NCBI RefSeq assembly: GCF_024347135.1 | Contig: NZ_AP024907.1 | Span: 735,001 to 799,000, forward strand | From: Vibrio spartinae | GTDB lineage: Bacteria > Pseudomonadota > Gammaproteobacteria > Enterobacterales > Vibrionaceae | Direction of reading: 5' to 3' | DNA: 64,000 nt | Notes under the pieces: generated by a model | What the model saw: only the letters and a program-made list of their open reading frames with translations | Databases searched by the model: none | Told to the model about the DNA's origin: nothing | Program-made: the position numbers and the translations under genes | Shown: piece by piece, positions 10,404 to 19,446 of the stretch | Position numbering within the stretch: position 1 is the first letter of the stretch | How the letters are laid out: every line of letters starts with the position of its first letter

Positions 10404-12071
10404 CTATTTCGCAATACGCTTGTATTTGATGCGATGCGGTTCTGCCGCCTGAGCACCCAGTGTCTGTTTCAGCCATTCTGAGTATTCAGTATAGTTACCT
10501 TCGTAGAAGTTGACTTGCCCTTCATCACGGTAATCAAGAATATGTGTCGCAATTCTGTCAAGGAACCAACGGTCATGCGAAATAACCATGGCGCATCCCG
10601 GAAACTCTAACAACGCTTCTTCCAGGGCCCGGAGTGTTTCTACATCGAGATCGTTGGTTGGTTCATCAAGCAGTAAGACGTTGCCGCCGGCTTTGAGTAG
10701 TTTTGCCAGATGAACGCGGTTACGTTCTCCTCCGGAGAGCTCCCCGATGACTTTTTGCTGATCCACACCTTTAAAATTAAAGCGAGAACAGTAAGCTCGG
10801 GCTGGAACCTCAAAGTTATTGATCCGAATAATATCGGCACCTTCAGAAATCTCCTGAAAGACCGTATTCTTATCGTTCATACTGTCACGGAACTGATCAA
10901 CCGAAGCAAGCTTCACGGTATCACCGATGTCGATCGTCCCTGAGTCGGGTTGTTCAGTGCCACTGAGCATCTTGAACAGTGTCGATTTCCCTGCACCATT
11001 TGGACCAATAATGCCCACAATCGCACCTTTCGGCATCGTGAATGACAGATCATCAATTAACACTCTGCCATCGAATGACTTGGTGAGATTTGTTACTTCA
11101 ATGACTTTTTCGCCTAAACGTTCACCCGGTGGGATAAACAGTTCATTGGTTTCATTGCGTTTTTGATGATCGCTGTTCTGCAACTCTTCAAAACGAGCCA
11201 TCCGGGCTTTCGATTTTGCCTGACGGCCTTTCGGATTCTGACGAACCCATTCAAGTTCTTTCTCGATGGTTTTCTGGCGGGCTTTTTCCTGAGATGATTC
11301 TTGCTTCAGACGTGCGTCTTTCTGTTCCAGCCAAGAGGTATAATTCCCTTGCCATGGAATCCCTTCACCACGGTCAAGTTCCAGAATCCAGCCCGCAGCA
11401 TTATCTAAGAAGTAACGGTCGTGGGTAATGGCAACCACGGTACCGCTGTAATCGACCAGGAAATGCTCCAGCCAAGCAACGGATTCTGCATCCAAGTGGT
11501 TGGTTGGTTCGTCTAATAGCAGCATGTCTGGTTTTTCCAGTAGCAGCCGGCAAATCGCCACTCGACGCCGCTCACCACCAGAAAGGTGACTGATTTTTGC
11601 ATCCCATTCAGGCAGACGCAGTGCATCTGCGGCACGTTCCAGTATATTATCCAGATTATGGCCATCTTTTGCCTGAATTAAGGCTTCCAAATCCCCTTGC
11701 TCTTTGGCCAGCGCATCAAAATCGGCGTCCGGTTCCGCATAAGCTGCATAAACCGCATCGATTCGTTCAAGGGCATTTTTGACATCAGAAACTGCTTCTT
11801 CAACAATTTCACGGACGGTTTTACTTTCGTCCAGTACAGGTTCTTGTGGCAGATAGCCGACATTTAATCCGGGTTGGGGACGTGCTTCGCCATCAATGTC
11901 TGTATCAATGCCAGCCATGATGCGCAGTAGCGTTGATTTCCCTGCACCATTGAGACCCAGAACACCAATTTTGGCGCCAGGGAAAAAGCTTAGAGAGATA
12001 TCTTTCAGGATTTGTCTTTTCGGGGGCACGATTTTGCTCACCCGAGACATTGTATACACGTATTCAGCCAT
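10404..12071 (-). CDS. ettA: Energy-dependent translational throttle protein EttA
   Basis: This is a 555-residue ABC-F ATPase without membrane segments. Two nucleotide-binding domains are seen: Walker A GLNGAGKST (about 39-47) with signature LSGGERRRVAICRLLL and Walker B MLLLDEPTNHLD, then GPNGAGKST with LSGGERNRVHLAKLL and VLLLDEPTNDLD. Between them is the basic P-site tRNA-interaction motif (QEKARQKTIEKELEWVRQ onward). EttA sits in the ribosomal E site and throttles the first peptide bond according to ADP/ATP. It begins AEYVYTMSRVSKIVPPKR, as in E. coli EttA. Confidence 0.97.
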   Translation of the reverse strand: MAEYVYTMSRVSKIVPPKRQILKDISLSFFPGAKIGVLGLNGAGKSTLLRIMAGIDTDIDGEARPQPGLNVGYLPQEPVLDESKTVREIVEEAVSDVKNALERIDAVYAAYAEPDADFDALAKEQGDLEALIQAKDGHNLDNILERAADALRLPEWDAKISHLSGGERRRVAICRLLLEKPDMLLLDEPTNHLDAESVAWLEHFLVDYSGTVVAITHDRYFLDNAAGWILELDRGEGIPWQGNYTSWLEQKDARLKQESSQEKARQKTIEKELEWVRQNPKGRQAKSKARMARFEELQNSDHQKRNETNELFIPPGERLGEKVIEVTNLTKSFDGRVLIDDLSFTMPKGAIVGIIGPNGAGKSTLFKMLSGTEQPDSGTIDIGDTVKLASVDQFRDSMNDKNTVFQEISEGADIIRINNFEVPARAYCSRFNFKGVDQQKVIGELSGGERNRVHLAKLLKAGGNVLLLDEPTNDLDVETLRALEEALLEFPGCAMVISHDRWFLDRIATHILDYRDEGQVNFYEGNYTEYSEWLKQTLGAQAAEPHRIKYKRIAK

Positions 12072-12254
12072 GACTGATCGTTCCTAACTGTTACTCGTAG
12101 ACCAAAACGGTCATTTTATACTAATCAGATGATATTTGTTACTCGCAGCCATTTTTTTCATACAGACTTTGGGCGGGTCAGATGATTTGTGAAAAAATAT
12201 GCAAATTGATGTTGTTTGAGATTTTTTGTTAATTTAGCCTCTCTCATGTAATAA

Positions 12255-14267
12255 ATGAAGGATATCATGGCTAGAATGTTAAAAAGTCGTTTTAGGGGAG
12301 TCGGGCCGATTATATCATTGATGAACGGGTCTTGGCGTCGCGTCATTCTGCCGATGGTACTGGGTGGTTTTATCGGTAGTTGCTTCGCACCACGTAGTTT
12401 TGCTCAAAGTGATTTGACACTCGCACAACAGCGTCAGCTTTACGAGCGGGCTCAGCTCTGGCTGGATCAAAAAGAGGTCAAAAAATACCATCGTATCCGT
12501 GACCAACTGCTTGATTATCCTTTAACACCTTATCTCGATTATCGCTCCATTTTAGTCAACATCGGTGATAAGCCGCCATTGGTCATTAAAAATTTCATTG
12601 ATAGTCATCGTCATTTTCCATTTGCCGGGCGAATTAGTGCGCCTTATCTGGATGCGTTAGCTCAGCAAAAGAAGTGGTCGGTATTACTGACCTATCAAAA
12701 ATCCATTCCCAAACAAGAAAAATATCGTTGCTATTACTATACCGCGATGTGGCATACCGGCAGTAAAAATCAAGCATATCAGGGGGCTGAGTCGCTGTGG
12801 TTGAGTGGTGACAGTGTTGATGATGCTTGTGATTTTCTGTTTTCTCAGTGGCGAAAAACCCGGTTTTTTACAGATCAACAAGTGATTGACCGGATGTTTC
12901 TCGCTTTTGAACAGCGAAATTTTTCTCTGATGAAGTATCTGAATCGACAGTTGAAGACAGATCAGGTACATGTACAAGCGCAGCGATTGCTTGATGTTTA
13001 TCGTCATCCGAAGCGGGTTCTGACACTCATGAGCGAAGATGCATTGAGTGCCGATGATTCTAAAACTGTTTTGCTTGGGTTGAAAAAATGGGCCGCAGCG
13101 AAGCCGATGGTGGTGTATTCACTGCTCGCGCAGCATCAGTTGACGTTGCTGACCGCTGAAGAACAGAATCATCTTGCACTTTATGTCGCCAGACAATTGC
13201 TGGATGAACAATCCGCATCAGGCATGACGGAGTGGCGGGATCAAGTGATTGCAACAAGTGGTGATGTTCCGTTAATTGAACAGCGTATTCGTCAGGCAAT
13301 CAGGCGCGGAGACTGGCATCATATTCATCGTTGGATTGGCTATTTGCCTGAATCGCAACAACAGTTGCCCAAGTGGCAATTCTGGCTTGGTCGCAGTGAG
13401 ATCGAATCGGGTAATGAAGCCGAAGGGATCAATAAATTAGCTGCGCTCACTGAATTGCGAAGTTTTTATGGGGTTGCAGCGTCTAAAATTCTGCAACAGC
13501 CATTTGTCTATCGAACCAGTACGCTGAACTACAACTCTGATTTGATTGAACCCTATCAAAAGGCGTTGATTCGGATTGAGGAATTGATTGAGCGGGAAAA
13601 GATAGTGGCTTCTAAAAGTGAGTGGCGGTGGTTACTTCGGCGTGTCTCAGTGGAAGAGCGTGCGATGTTGGCGCGTTATGCTGCCACTGCCCATTGGTAT
13701 CATTTGGCGGTGGTTGCTTCGATTCAGGCCAAGCTGTGGGCAAACTTGGATCTGCGTTTTCCCAGAGCTTATCTCAAATGGTTTGAGTTTTTTGGTAATA
13801 AAAACAATGTTGATCCGATCTCTCTGATGTCTTTGGCAAGGCAGGAAAGTGCCATGGACATTGCAGCGCATTCTCCGGTGGGAGCGAAGGGGCTGATGCA
13901 AATTATGCCATCTACGGCTCGCCATGTTGCCAAAAAATATCGATTGCAGTATCACAGGGCTAGTGAGCTGTTTAATGTGGAAAAAAACATTGAGCTGGGA
14001 AGTCAGTACCTTCATGAATTGTTGACGCGATATGACGGCAATCGGGTTCTGGCGTTTGCTGCATACAATGCCGGGCCATACCGGGTTGATCAATGGTTGA
14101 AAGCATCGGATGGTGAGTTGGATGTGTATCGCTTCATCGAATCGATTCCTTTCTACGAAACCAGAGGATATGTGCAAAATGTCCTGATGTTCGAAAACTA
14201 TTACCGCTATTTGATGGGCGTAAAAGGCGATTTTTTACAGCATATCGAAGTGGAAACAAAATATTGA
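12255..14267 (+). CDS. slt: Soluble lytic murein transglycosylase
   Basis: This periplasmic muramidase cleaves glycan with 1,6-anhydro product formation, feeding the AnmK/NagZ/MurQ route. It has up to 670 residues. An export signal ends about AFA/SFA-QS (residue 54). A long helical U-shaped region follows, then the C-terminal SLT domain with catalytic Glu in SLARQESAMD, then GAKGLMQIMPSTA and LAFAAYNAGP. The start is uncertain: ATGs at 12255, 12267 (AAGGA 4 bases upstream) and 12321 are all in frame, and the last would give the most ordinary signal peptide length. It overlaps the open frame of trpR. Confidence 0.95.
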   Translation: MKDIMARMLKSRFRGVGPIISLMNGSWRRVILPMVLGGFIGSCFAPRSFAQSDLTLAQQRQLYERAQLWLDQKEVKKYHRIRDQLLDYPLTPYLDYRSILVNIGDKPPLVIKNFIDSHRHFPFAGRISAPYLDALAQQKKWSVLLTYQKSIPKQEKYRCYYYTAMWHTGSKNQAYQGAESLWLSGDSVDDACDFLFSQWRKTRFFTDQQVIDRMFLAFEQRNFSLMKYLNRQLKTDQVHVQAQRLLDVYRHPKRVLTLMSEDALSADDSKTVLLGLKKWAAAKPMVVYSLLAQHQLTLLTAEEQNHLALYVARQLLDEQSASGMTEWRDQVIATSGDVPLIEQRIRQAIRRGDWHHIHRWIGYLPESQQQLPKWQFWLGRSEIESGNEAEGINKLAALTELRSFYGVAASKILQQPFVYRTSTLNYNSDLIEPYQKALIRIEELIEREKIVASKSEWRWLLRRVSVEERAMLARYAATAHWYHLAVVASIQAKLWANLDLRFPRAYLKWFEFFGNKNNVDPISLMSLARQESAMDIAAHSPVGAKGLMQIMPSTARHVAKKYRLQYHRASELFNVEKNIELGSQYLHELLTRYDGNRVLAFAAYNAGPYRVDQWLKASDGELDVYRFIESIPFYETRGYVQNVLMFENYYRYLMGVKGDFLQHIEVETKY

Positions 14268-14293
14268 TTCCATTGGGCGTTAAAACTACTACA

Positions 14294-14626
14294 ATGGATG
14301 AAGTGTATCAACCAACGAGTACAGTCATGTTACAGCAACCAAAATTTACTGACTGGCAGGCTTTATTGGAGCTGCTGAGAGAAGCATCGGAACAGGATCG
14401 TCTGGCAATGGTATTGACGATGATGATGAGTTCAGATGAGCGGGAAACATTGGTTTCCAGAATCAATATATTTTATGAGTTACTCAAAGGTGATTTGTCT
14501 CAGCGCCAGATCAGTCAGATGCTGGGGGTCGGGGTTGCAACGATTACCAGAGGTTCGAACGAACTGAAATCATGTACTGAAGAGAATAAAGCAGCCCTGA
14601 TGGCGCTGCTGCTTGGAGAGCACTAG
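14294..14626 (+). CDS. trpR: Trp operon repressor
   Basis: This small helical DNA-binding repressor, activated by tryptophan, is about 110 residues from the ATG at 14294; a second ATG at 14327 would give 99. The core SSDERETLVSRINIFYELLKGDLSQRQISQMLGVGVATITRGSN (split here: helix-turn-helix SQRQISQMLGVGVATITRGS) is the TrpR signature. The slt-trpR pairing is standard in gammaproteobacteria. No clear trp operator is recognised upstream. Confidence 0.93.
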   Translation: MDEVYQPTSTVMLQQPKFTDWQALLELLREASEQDRLAMVLTMMMSSDERETLVSRINIFYELLKGDLSQRQISQMLGVGVATITRGSNELKSCTEENKAALMALLLGEH

Positions 14627-14644
14627 CCCGCGTTTTGAATCAAA

Positions 14645-14688
14645 CCGATTGATGTTGGCAGCCGGCATTCGGTCACGTCTCAATCGGC
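14645..14688. terminator. Inverted repeat between convergent trpR and fumC
   Basis: CCGATTGA (14645-14652) is complementary to TCAATCGG (14681-14688), followed by TTATTTT. The loop is long and partly GC-rich, so it is a plausible but imperfect shared terminator. Confidence 0.4.
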
Positions 14689-14722
14689 TTATTTTCGCGT
14701 CTTACTTCTTACACCCGATGTG

Positions 14723-16105
14723 TTAGCCGATCCCGCCCTGAGTCAGCTTTTGTGGGTCGAGCAGTTTTTCCAATTCTGCTCTGCTGAGATCGGTTTCCTC
14801 AGCTGCGACATCAATGATTGCCCGTTGTTGTTGGTAAGCTTGTTTGGCGATTTTAGCCGCTTTGGCATATCCGATGACCGGGTTGAGCGCGGTGACTAAA
14901 ATCGGATTCTTGGCTAAAGCAACATCCAAATTATCCTGACGAACCGTAAACGTAGCGATGGCTTTATCGGCTAACGCGGTGGCGCTGTTGGTCAGCAGTT
15001 CGATACTTTCCAGAATATTATGAACAATGACAGGTAACATCACGTTGAGCTGAAAGTTGCCGGCCTGTCCTGCAATGGTAATGGTGGCATCATTACCGAT
15101 GACCTGAGCTGCTGCCATTGCTGTGGCTTCCGGGATGACGGGATTGACCTTGCCGGGCATGATCGAAGAGCCGGGTTGTAACGCTTGTAGCTCTATTTCG
15201 CCTAAACCTGCGAGTGGGCCTGAATTCATCCAGCGCAGATCATTGGAAATTTTCATCAGTGCTACGGCGGTTGTTTTTAACTGTCCAGATAGAGCAACAA
15301 TGGCATCCTGACTACTGAGGTTGAAAAAGAAATTCTCACTGCTGGCGAACTGAATCCCGGTTTTTTGAGATAAATGTTCGACAAAAGCGGCCGCAAAGCG
15401 AGGGTCAGCATTGATTCCCGTTCCTACCGCTGTACCGCCTTGTCCTAAAGCTTTTACTGATGTCAGACTGTGCTCAATCCCCTGAATTGCGTGTTGAATC
15501 TGATGCGCCCAGCCACTGAGTTCTTGGGCAAATGTAATCGGCATCGCATCCATTAAGTGCGTGCGTCCCGTTTTGACGTGATGACCAACTTCGGTACTTT
15601 TATTGTTGAGGGTTTCAACCAAGTGATTTAACGCCGGGAGTAGCTGTTGTTCGAGCGAAAGGGCACTGCTGATTTGGATGGCTGTCGGAACAACATCGTT
15701 GCTGCTTTGCCCCATGTTGATATGATCATTCGGATGAATCTGAGTGCCGAGAATTTGGGAAGCAAGTGTCGCAATCACCTCATTGGCGTTCATATTTGAA
15801 CTGGTTCCGGAGCCGGTCTGAAAAATATCAATCGGAAACTGTTCGAGGTGCTGTCCATCAATGATTTGTTGAGATGCGAGATGAATTGCATTGGCAACTT
15901 CATCTTCTAGCAAGTCTAATTGGACATTTGTCTGTGCTGCTGCTTGTTTGATATAAGCTAAAGCCTGAATAAATCCACGTGGCATTGGCCGTTTACTGAT
16001 GGCAAAATTATTTACAGCGCGTTGTGTTTGTGCCTGATAAAGGGCATCCGCAGGAACCAGCACTTCTCCCATGCTGTCGGTTTCAGTTCTGAATGTTTGT
16101 TTCAT
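14723..16105 (-). CDS. fumC: Fumarate hydratase class II
   Basis: This iron-independent fumarase interconverts fumarate and malate in the TCA cycle. The 460-residue protein has FQTGSGTSSNMNANEV (about 95-110), HINMGQSSNDVVPTA, and the superfamily signature GSSIMPGKVNP (about 316-326). It has no Fe-S cluster, so it suits iron starvation. It lies 20 bases downstream of a FagA-like gene under a perfect Fur palindrome (16514-16550). This parallels the Fur-controlled fagA-fumC unit of Pseudomonas. Confidence 0.96.
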   Translation of the reverse strand: MKQTFRTETDSMGEVLVPADALYQAQTQRAVNNFAISKRPMPRGFIQALAYIKQAAAQTNVQLDLLEDEVANAIHLASQQIIDGQHLEQFPIDIFQTGSGTSSNMNANEVIATLASQILGTQIHPNDHINMGQSSNDVVPTAIQISSALSLEQQLLPALNHLVETLNNKSTEVGHHVKTGRTHLMDAMPITFAQELSGWAHQIQHAIQGIEHSLTSVKALGQGGTAVGTGINADPRFAAAFVEHLSQKTGIQFASSENFFFNLSSQDAIVALSGQLKTTAVALMKISNDLRWMNSGPLAGLGEIELQALQPGSSIMPGKVNPVIPEATAMAAAQVIGNDATITIAGQAGNFQLNVMLPVIVHNILESIELLTNSATALADKAIATFTVRQDNLDVALAKNPILVTALNPVIGYAKAAKIAKQAYQQQRAIIDVAAEETDLSRAELEKLLDPQKLTQGGIG

Positions 16106-16125
16106 GAGTGCGCTCCTATATTTGA

Positions 16126-16506
16126 TTAGTCGAGTATGGTCTGAATACTGCTTAATTGTTGTTGTAACGCCATCAGTTTAACATCGCCATCATTTAACTG
16201 ACGGTAGTAACGTTTGAGCGTGAGGAGTGGAATGTGGATCGAATCAAGACAGATTCGGCGGAAAATGCGGCTGTATATGGGATCTTGAATTGCGTCCAGA
16301 AGATGAAAGAATACCTGCCGGAGAAACAATTCATAGAGTAGCGTGTTTTCATCATGTGTCTCGGGACGGTAAAATGATGCGAGTAGCAGGCCACTTTGAA
16401 TATATTCCTGAATAATCTCAGGCTCGAACCCCGGTGTTTGGTGATGTTGAATGAACCGGTCCTGAGCTTTGAAAAAAGCGTTATATAAGTTCTCTTCTCG
16501 ATGCAT
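16126..16506 (-). CDS. FagA-like small protein, Fur-regulated
   Basis: This 126-residue, mostly helical protein has no signal peptide and no recognised catalytic motif (begins MHREENLYNAFFKAQDRF). I do not recognise it by sequence with certainty. Its place, first gene behind a perfect Fur box and directly before fumC, matches fagA (Fur-associated gene) of Pseudomonas, so FagA family is an inference from context. Its function is unknown. Confidence 0.6.
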   Translation of the reverse strand: MHREENLYNAFFKAQDRFIQHHQTPGFEPEIIQEYIQSGLLLASFYRPETHDENTLLYELFLRQVFFHLLDAIQDPIYSRIFRRICLDSIHIPLLTLKRYYRQLNDGDVKLMALQQQLSSIQTILD

Positions 16507-16513
16507 AGTTACC

Positions 16514-16550
16514 TCACATTATAATGATAATTATTATCATTATAATGTGA
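16514..16550 (-). promoter_or_regulatory. Fur box, 37-bp perfect palindrome
   Basis: Two 18-base arms mirror each other exactly around base 16532. The centre contains ATGATAATTATTATCAT, close to the Fur consensus GATAATGATAATCATTATC. It ends 7 bases upstream of the FagA-like start, so bound Fur would block that gene and fumC. The length allows two overlapping Fur dimers. Confidence 0.93.
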
Positions 16551-16573
16551 CAAATGCAAGTTTACGCTACCCA

Positions 16574-17125
16574 TCAGCCGCCATTCGGTGCGAGAGGCAA
16601 GTTGTCAGGATAAAGTGTTGGATTGGCAAAAGGAACAAGCGCCAGAATCAGAGCCTGATGATAAACAGAGCCGCGAGTGAGCAGATGGTTGGTGAGTAAA
16701 CCGATAGCACCGCCCTGTTGTTTGATATTCGTGGTCTGAAACAGATCGTCCATAATGCTACCGAGTTCGGTTCCGGTATTTAATTGCGTGACCACGTCAG
16801 GGGGAAGCGGCAGACTTGAAGAGCGTGATTCCCCTCTTTTTTGTCCTGATTCAACGATCATCCATGCGTAAGTAAATTGTCCTTCTACACCGGCTTCCAG
16901 ACCCACATAGAAATCAGCGTCTGGGGCACGCTTTCGGGCGTTGGCTATGCGGTTCAATGCGCCTAAACGTGTTTCTGAATCACTCATGGGTTGCTCAGCC
17001 ACATGACTGGGAACGGATATACCAATCACTTCTGCCTCAACGGTTGGAAATACTTCCTGAAAGGCATTCTCTACCGCTTTGATTTTTACTGGGTTGAGCG
17101 ATGCGACAATAATTCGGGTCATCAT
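16574..17125 (-). CDS. yjjX: Inosine/xanthosine triphosphatase YjjX
   Basis: This house-cleaning NTPase removes ITP/XTP. The 183-residue protein begins TRIIVASLNPVKIKAVENAF and has GLEAGVEGQFTYAWMIVE, EELG-like TELGSIMDDLF and GGAIGLLTNHLLTRGSVY, all typical of the family. Its ATG overlaps the mbaA stop (ATGA), so it is translationally coupled to the nspS-mbaA unit. Confidence 0.93.
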   Translation of the reverse strand: MMTRIIVASLNPVKIKAVENAFQEVFPTVEAEVIGISVPSHVAEQPMSDSETRLGALNRIANARKRAPDADFYVGLEAGVEGQFTYAWMIVESGQKRGESRSSSLPLPPDVVTQLNTGTELGSIMDDLFQTTNIKQQGGAIGLLTNHLLTRGSVYHQALILALVPFANPTLYPDNLPLAPNGG

Positions 17126-19446
17126 GGTGTTCCTTTTGATTGTTCTGTAAGTGTCGTCAGTTCTGCGATTGATAGTGGTTTACCGAAGTAATAGCCCTGT
17201 AAATAATCACATTGGTATGTCTGTAGCCATTGATACATGCTTTCTGTTTCGATCCCTTCAGCGGTGACTTCCATATCCTGAGAGTGACACAGGTCAATTA
17301 ATGGCTTCACCACCAGATGTTTTTGGGTGGCTATTAAAGTATCAAGAAAATGGCGATCTAATTTTATTTTTTGTACAGGATATTGAACTAACTGAGAAAT
17401 CGATGTGTATCCTGAGCCAAAGTCATCGATCGTCAGACCAAATCCGAGTTTCGATAATTGGTGTAATAGCGGAAAGCCCTGAGATTCAGCTGCGAATGTT
17501 TCAGTAATTTCAAACTCTACCAAATGGACTGGAATCTGATAAGTGTGCGCAAGCGCTTCGATATATTCTGCGAGTTGTAATGAGTTCAGCTCTGCGGATG
17601 ACAGGTTGATTGCGATTTTTTTCGGTTCATCCTGAATATCTTGAAGCGTTGCGAACTCAGCAAAGGCTTTATGGATAACCCAGCGGTCGATATCACCAAA
17701 TAATCCGGTTTGCTCTGCAATAGGAATGAACTCGTCAGGAGAAACCTCACCCAACGAAACAGATTCCCAGCGCAGTAAGATTTCAAATCCAGCAATTCTT
17801 CTCCCGGAGCCGGTGAAATAAGGTTGATAGACCAAGCTAAATTCATGATCGAAAGCGCTGTTTCTCAACGCTCGCTCGATGTTTGCCCGGCGCTGGACAA
17901 TTTTATCGAGTGCTTTTGAGTAGTGCGCGATCTGGTTTTTACCTGCATTTTTTGCCTGATACATTGCAGTATCGGCATTGGAAAGAAGTTTCTCTATATG
18001 TTGACCGTCTTCCGGGAAGGTCGCAATCCCGATACTGGCAGTAATCGGAAAGTGTCCTATTGGTGAATGAATCCGGTTTTGTATTGGTTCTAATAGTTTT
18101 TGTGCAAACCTATCTGCAATTTCAGGTTGTTGAGTCGGTGATTGAAGAAGAATGGCAAATTCATCTCCGGAAAGCCGCGCAGCCAGACAATGCGCGTGAT
18201 AGGTTTGATTAAAGTCCTGACACATTGTTTCGATATGATTGGCAAAATTAATCAGCAATGAGTCCCCGATTTGATGCCCATACTTATCATTGACGTATTT
18301 AAAGTTGTCTAAATCAATATAGAGTGCCCAGACATGTGTGTGAGTCTGAGCCAGAATGGCTTTCGCGTGACGTTGAAACTGATGGCGGTTCGCCAGATTG
18401 GTGAGGTGGTCGTTTTCTGCTAATAACTTGGTTTGCTGATAGGTCTTTTCCAGTTCGGTATACATGACATAAAAGCGTGATGATAAGCGTCCGATTTCAT
18501 CATTACTCGACAGGACTTCAATATTTTTGCGCTGATTATTTTCTACCTCCTGAAGTTGGTGATCCAGCCGGGTGATTGGGTTGATGACATGCCGGTACAA
18601 CAGCAGCAATAACAGGACAACGGTAAAAAATGCAGAGATATTAAACGCTAAGATTAACTCTTTCTGAATCGTATTGAGCTGTTGGACCAGAATCAATGGT
18701 GCCGGAGCCAGCGTTGCGAACCTGTCGGACTGAAGTTCAACGGTTTGAATCAGGTCTTCCTTTTGGGCCGATTGATTTTCTGAAGGTTGCTGAGTGAAAA
18801 AAATGGCAGTTTGATTATCGTACTCGAGGACCTTTTTCAGATGGTTGAAGCGATCAAGCGTTGCATAGACAAGCACAAAAAAGATTTCATTCTGGTTATA
18901 ACTCAGCGGTGTTTGCAGTGTTTTTGTATCTAAAACATTATAACGAATTAAGACACCTTCTCCTGATGAATCTTCAGTATAGCCAACATAAGTGGGCTTT
19001 TTGGTCTGCTGGTAAACTTGCTCGGTGTTTTTTAGAAGTTTGGGATCCATCTGGGCAAAAGGATCATGACTGGTGTCGGCATAGTAAAGAACCTTATGCT
19101 GACTGTCCAAAATCGATAATGCGATAAACTGTTGCTGCTTGGGCTGAAGTGCATAAATGGTATCATTCAGATTATCAATCAGTTCAAGTTGCCGAAACGG
19201 ATTCTGTTCATGGTGAATATAGTGGCGAATAATATCGCTTTTAGCCAATGTGTAGGCATAACTACTCACCAGCGTATTCGTCTGACGATAATAGCCGGCT
19301 AACTTTTCCATGTTGAGCTGTAGGTAGCTATCGGTTCGTTTTATGAGGGCATCTTTTTGCGTTACATAAATAATGTAATTTGATGCTGCGGCACTCAATA
19401 AAACAACTGGTGCGATGAGTAATAATATTCTATGGCTGAGCTTCAT
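17122..19446 (-). CDS. mbaA: Membrane GGDEF-EAL c-di-GMP phosphodiesterase MbaA
   Basis: This is a 774-residue inner-membrane protein. It has TM1 about 7-29, a periplasmic sensor region to about 265, TM2 about 268-290, HAMP-like linker, GGDEF domain (about 345-505) and EAL domain (about 525-770). The GGDEF motif reads SGDEF, probably inactive as a cyclase. The EAL domain keeps EILLRW, INLSS, EITE, DDFGSGY and KLDR, so phosphodiesterase activity is expected. In V. cholerae MbaA represses biofilm and is controlled by the periplasmic norspermidine receptor NspS, encoded immediately upstream with a 17-base overlap. Confidence 0.93.
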   Translation of the reverse strand: MKLSHRILLLIAPVVLLSAAASNYIIYVTQKDALIKRTDSYLQLNMEKLAGYYRQTNTLVSSYAYTLAKSDIIRHYIHHEQNPFRQLELIDNLNDTIYALQPKQQQFIALSILDSQHKVLYYADTSHDPFAQMDPKLLKNTEQVYQQTKKPTYVGYTEDSSGEGVLIRYNVLDTKTLQTPLSYNQNEIFFVLVYATLDRFNHLKKVLEYDNQTAIFFTQQPSENQSAQKEDLIQTVELQSDRFATLAPAPLILVQQLNTIQKELILAFNISAFFTVVLLLLLLYRHVINPITRLDHQLQEVENNQRKNIEVLSSNDEIGRLSSRFYVMYTELEKTYQQTKLLAENDHLTNLANRHQFQRHAKAILAQTHTHVWALYIDLDNFKYVNDKYGHQIGDSLLINFANHIETMCQDFNQTYHAHCLAARLSGDEFAILLQSPTQQPEIADRFAQKLLEPIQNRIHSPIGHFPITASIGIATFPEDGQHIEKLLSNADTAMYQAKNAGKNQIAHYSKALDKIVQRRANIERALRNSAFDHEFSLVYQPYFTGSGRRIAGFEILLRWESVSLGEVSPDEFIPIAEQTGLFGDIDRWVIHKAFAEFATLQDIQDEPKKIAINLSSAELNSLQLAEYIEALAHTYQIPVHLVEFEITETFAAESQGFPLLHQLSKLGFGLTIDDFGSGYTSISQLVQYPVQKIKLDRHFLDTLIATQKHLVVKPLIDLCHSQDMEVTAEGIETESMYQWLQTYQCDYLQGYYFGKPLSIAELTTLTEQSKGTP

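Noticed and set aside
14264..14293. TTG start for trpR overlapping the end of slt.
   Set aside because: It would add ten unconserved residues without a ribosome site; ATG codons at 14294 or 14327 fit TrpR better.
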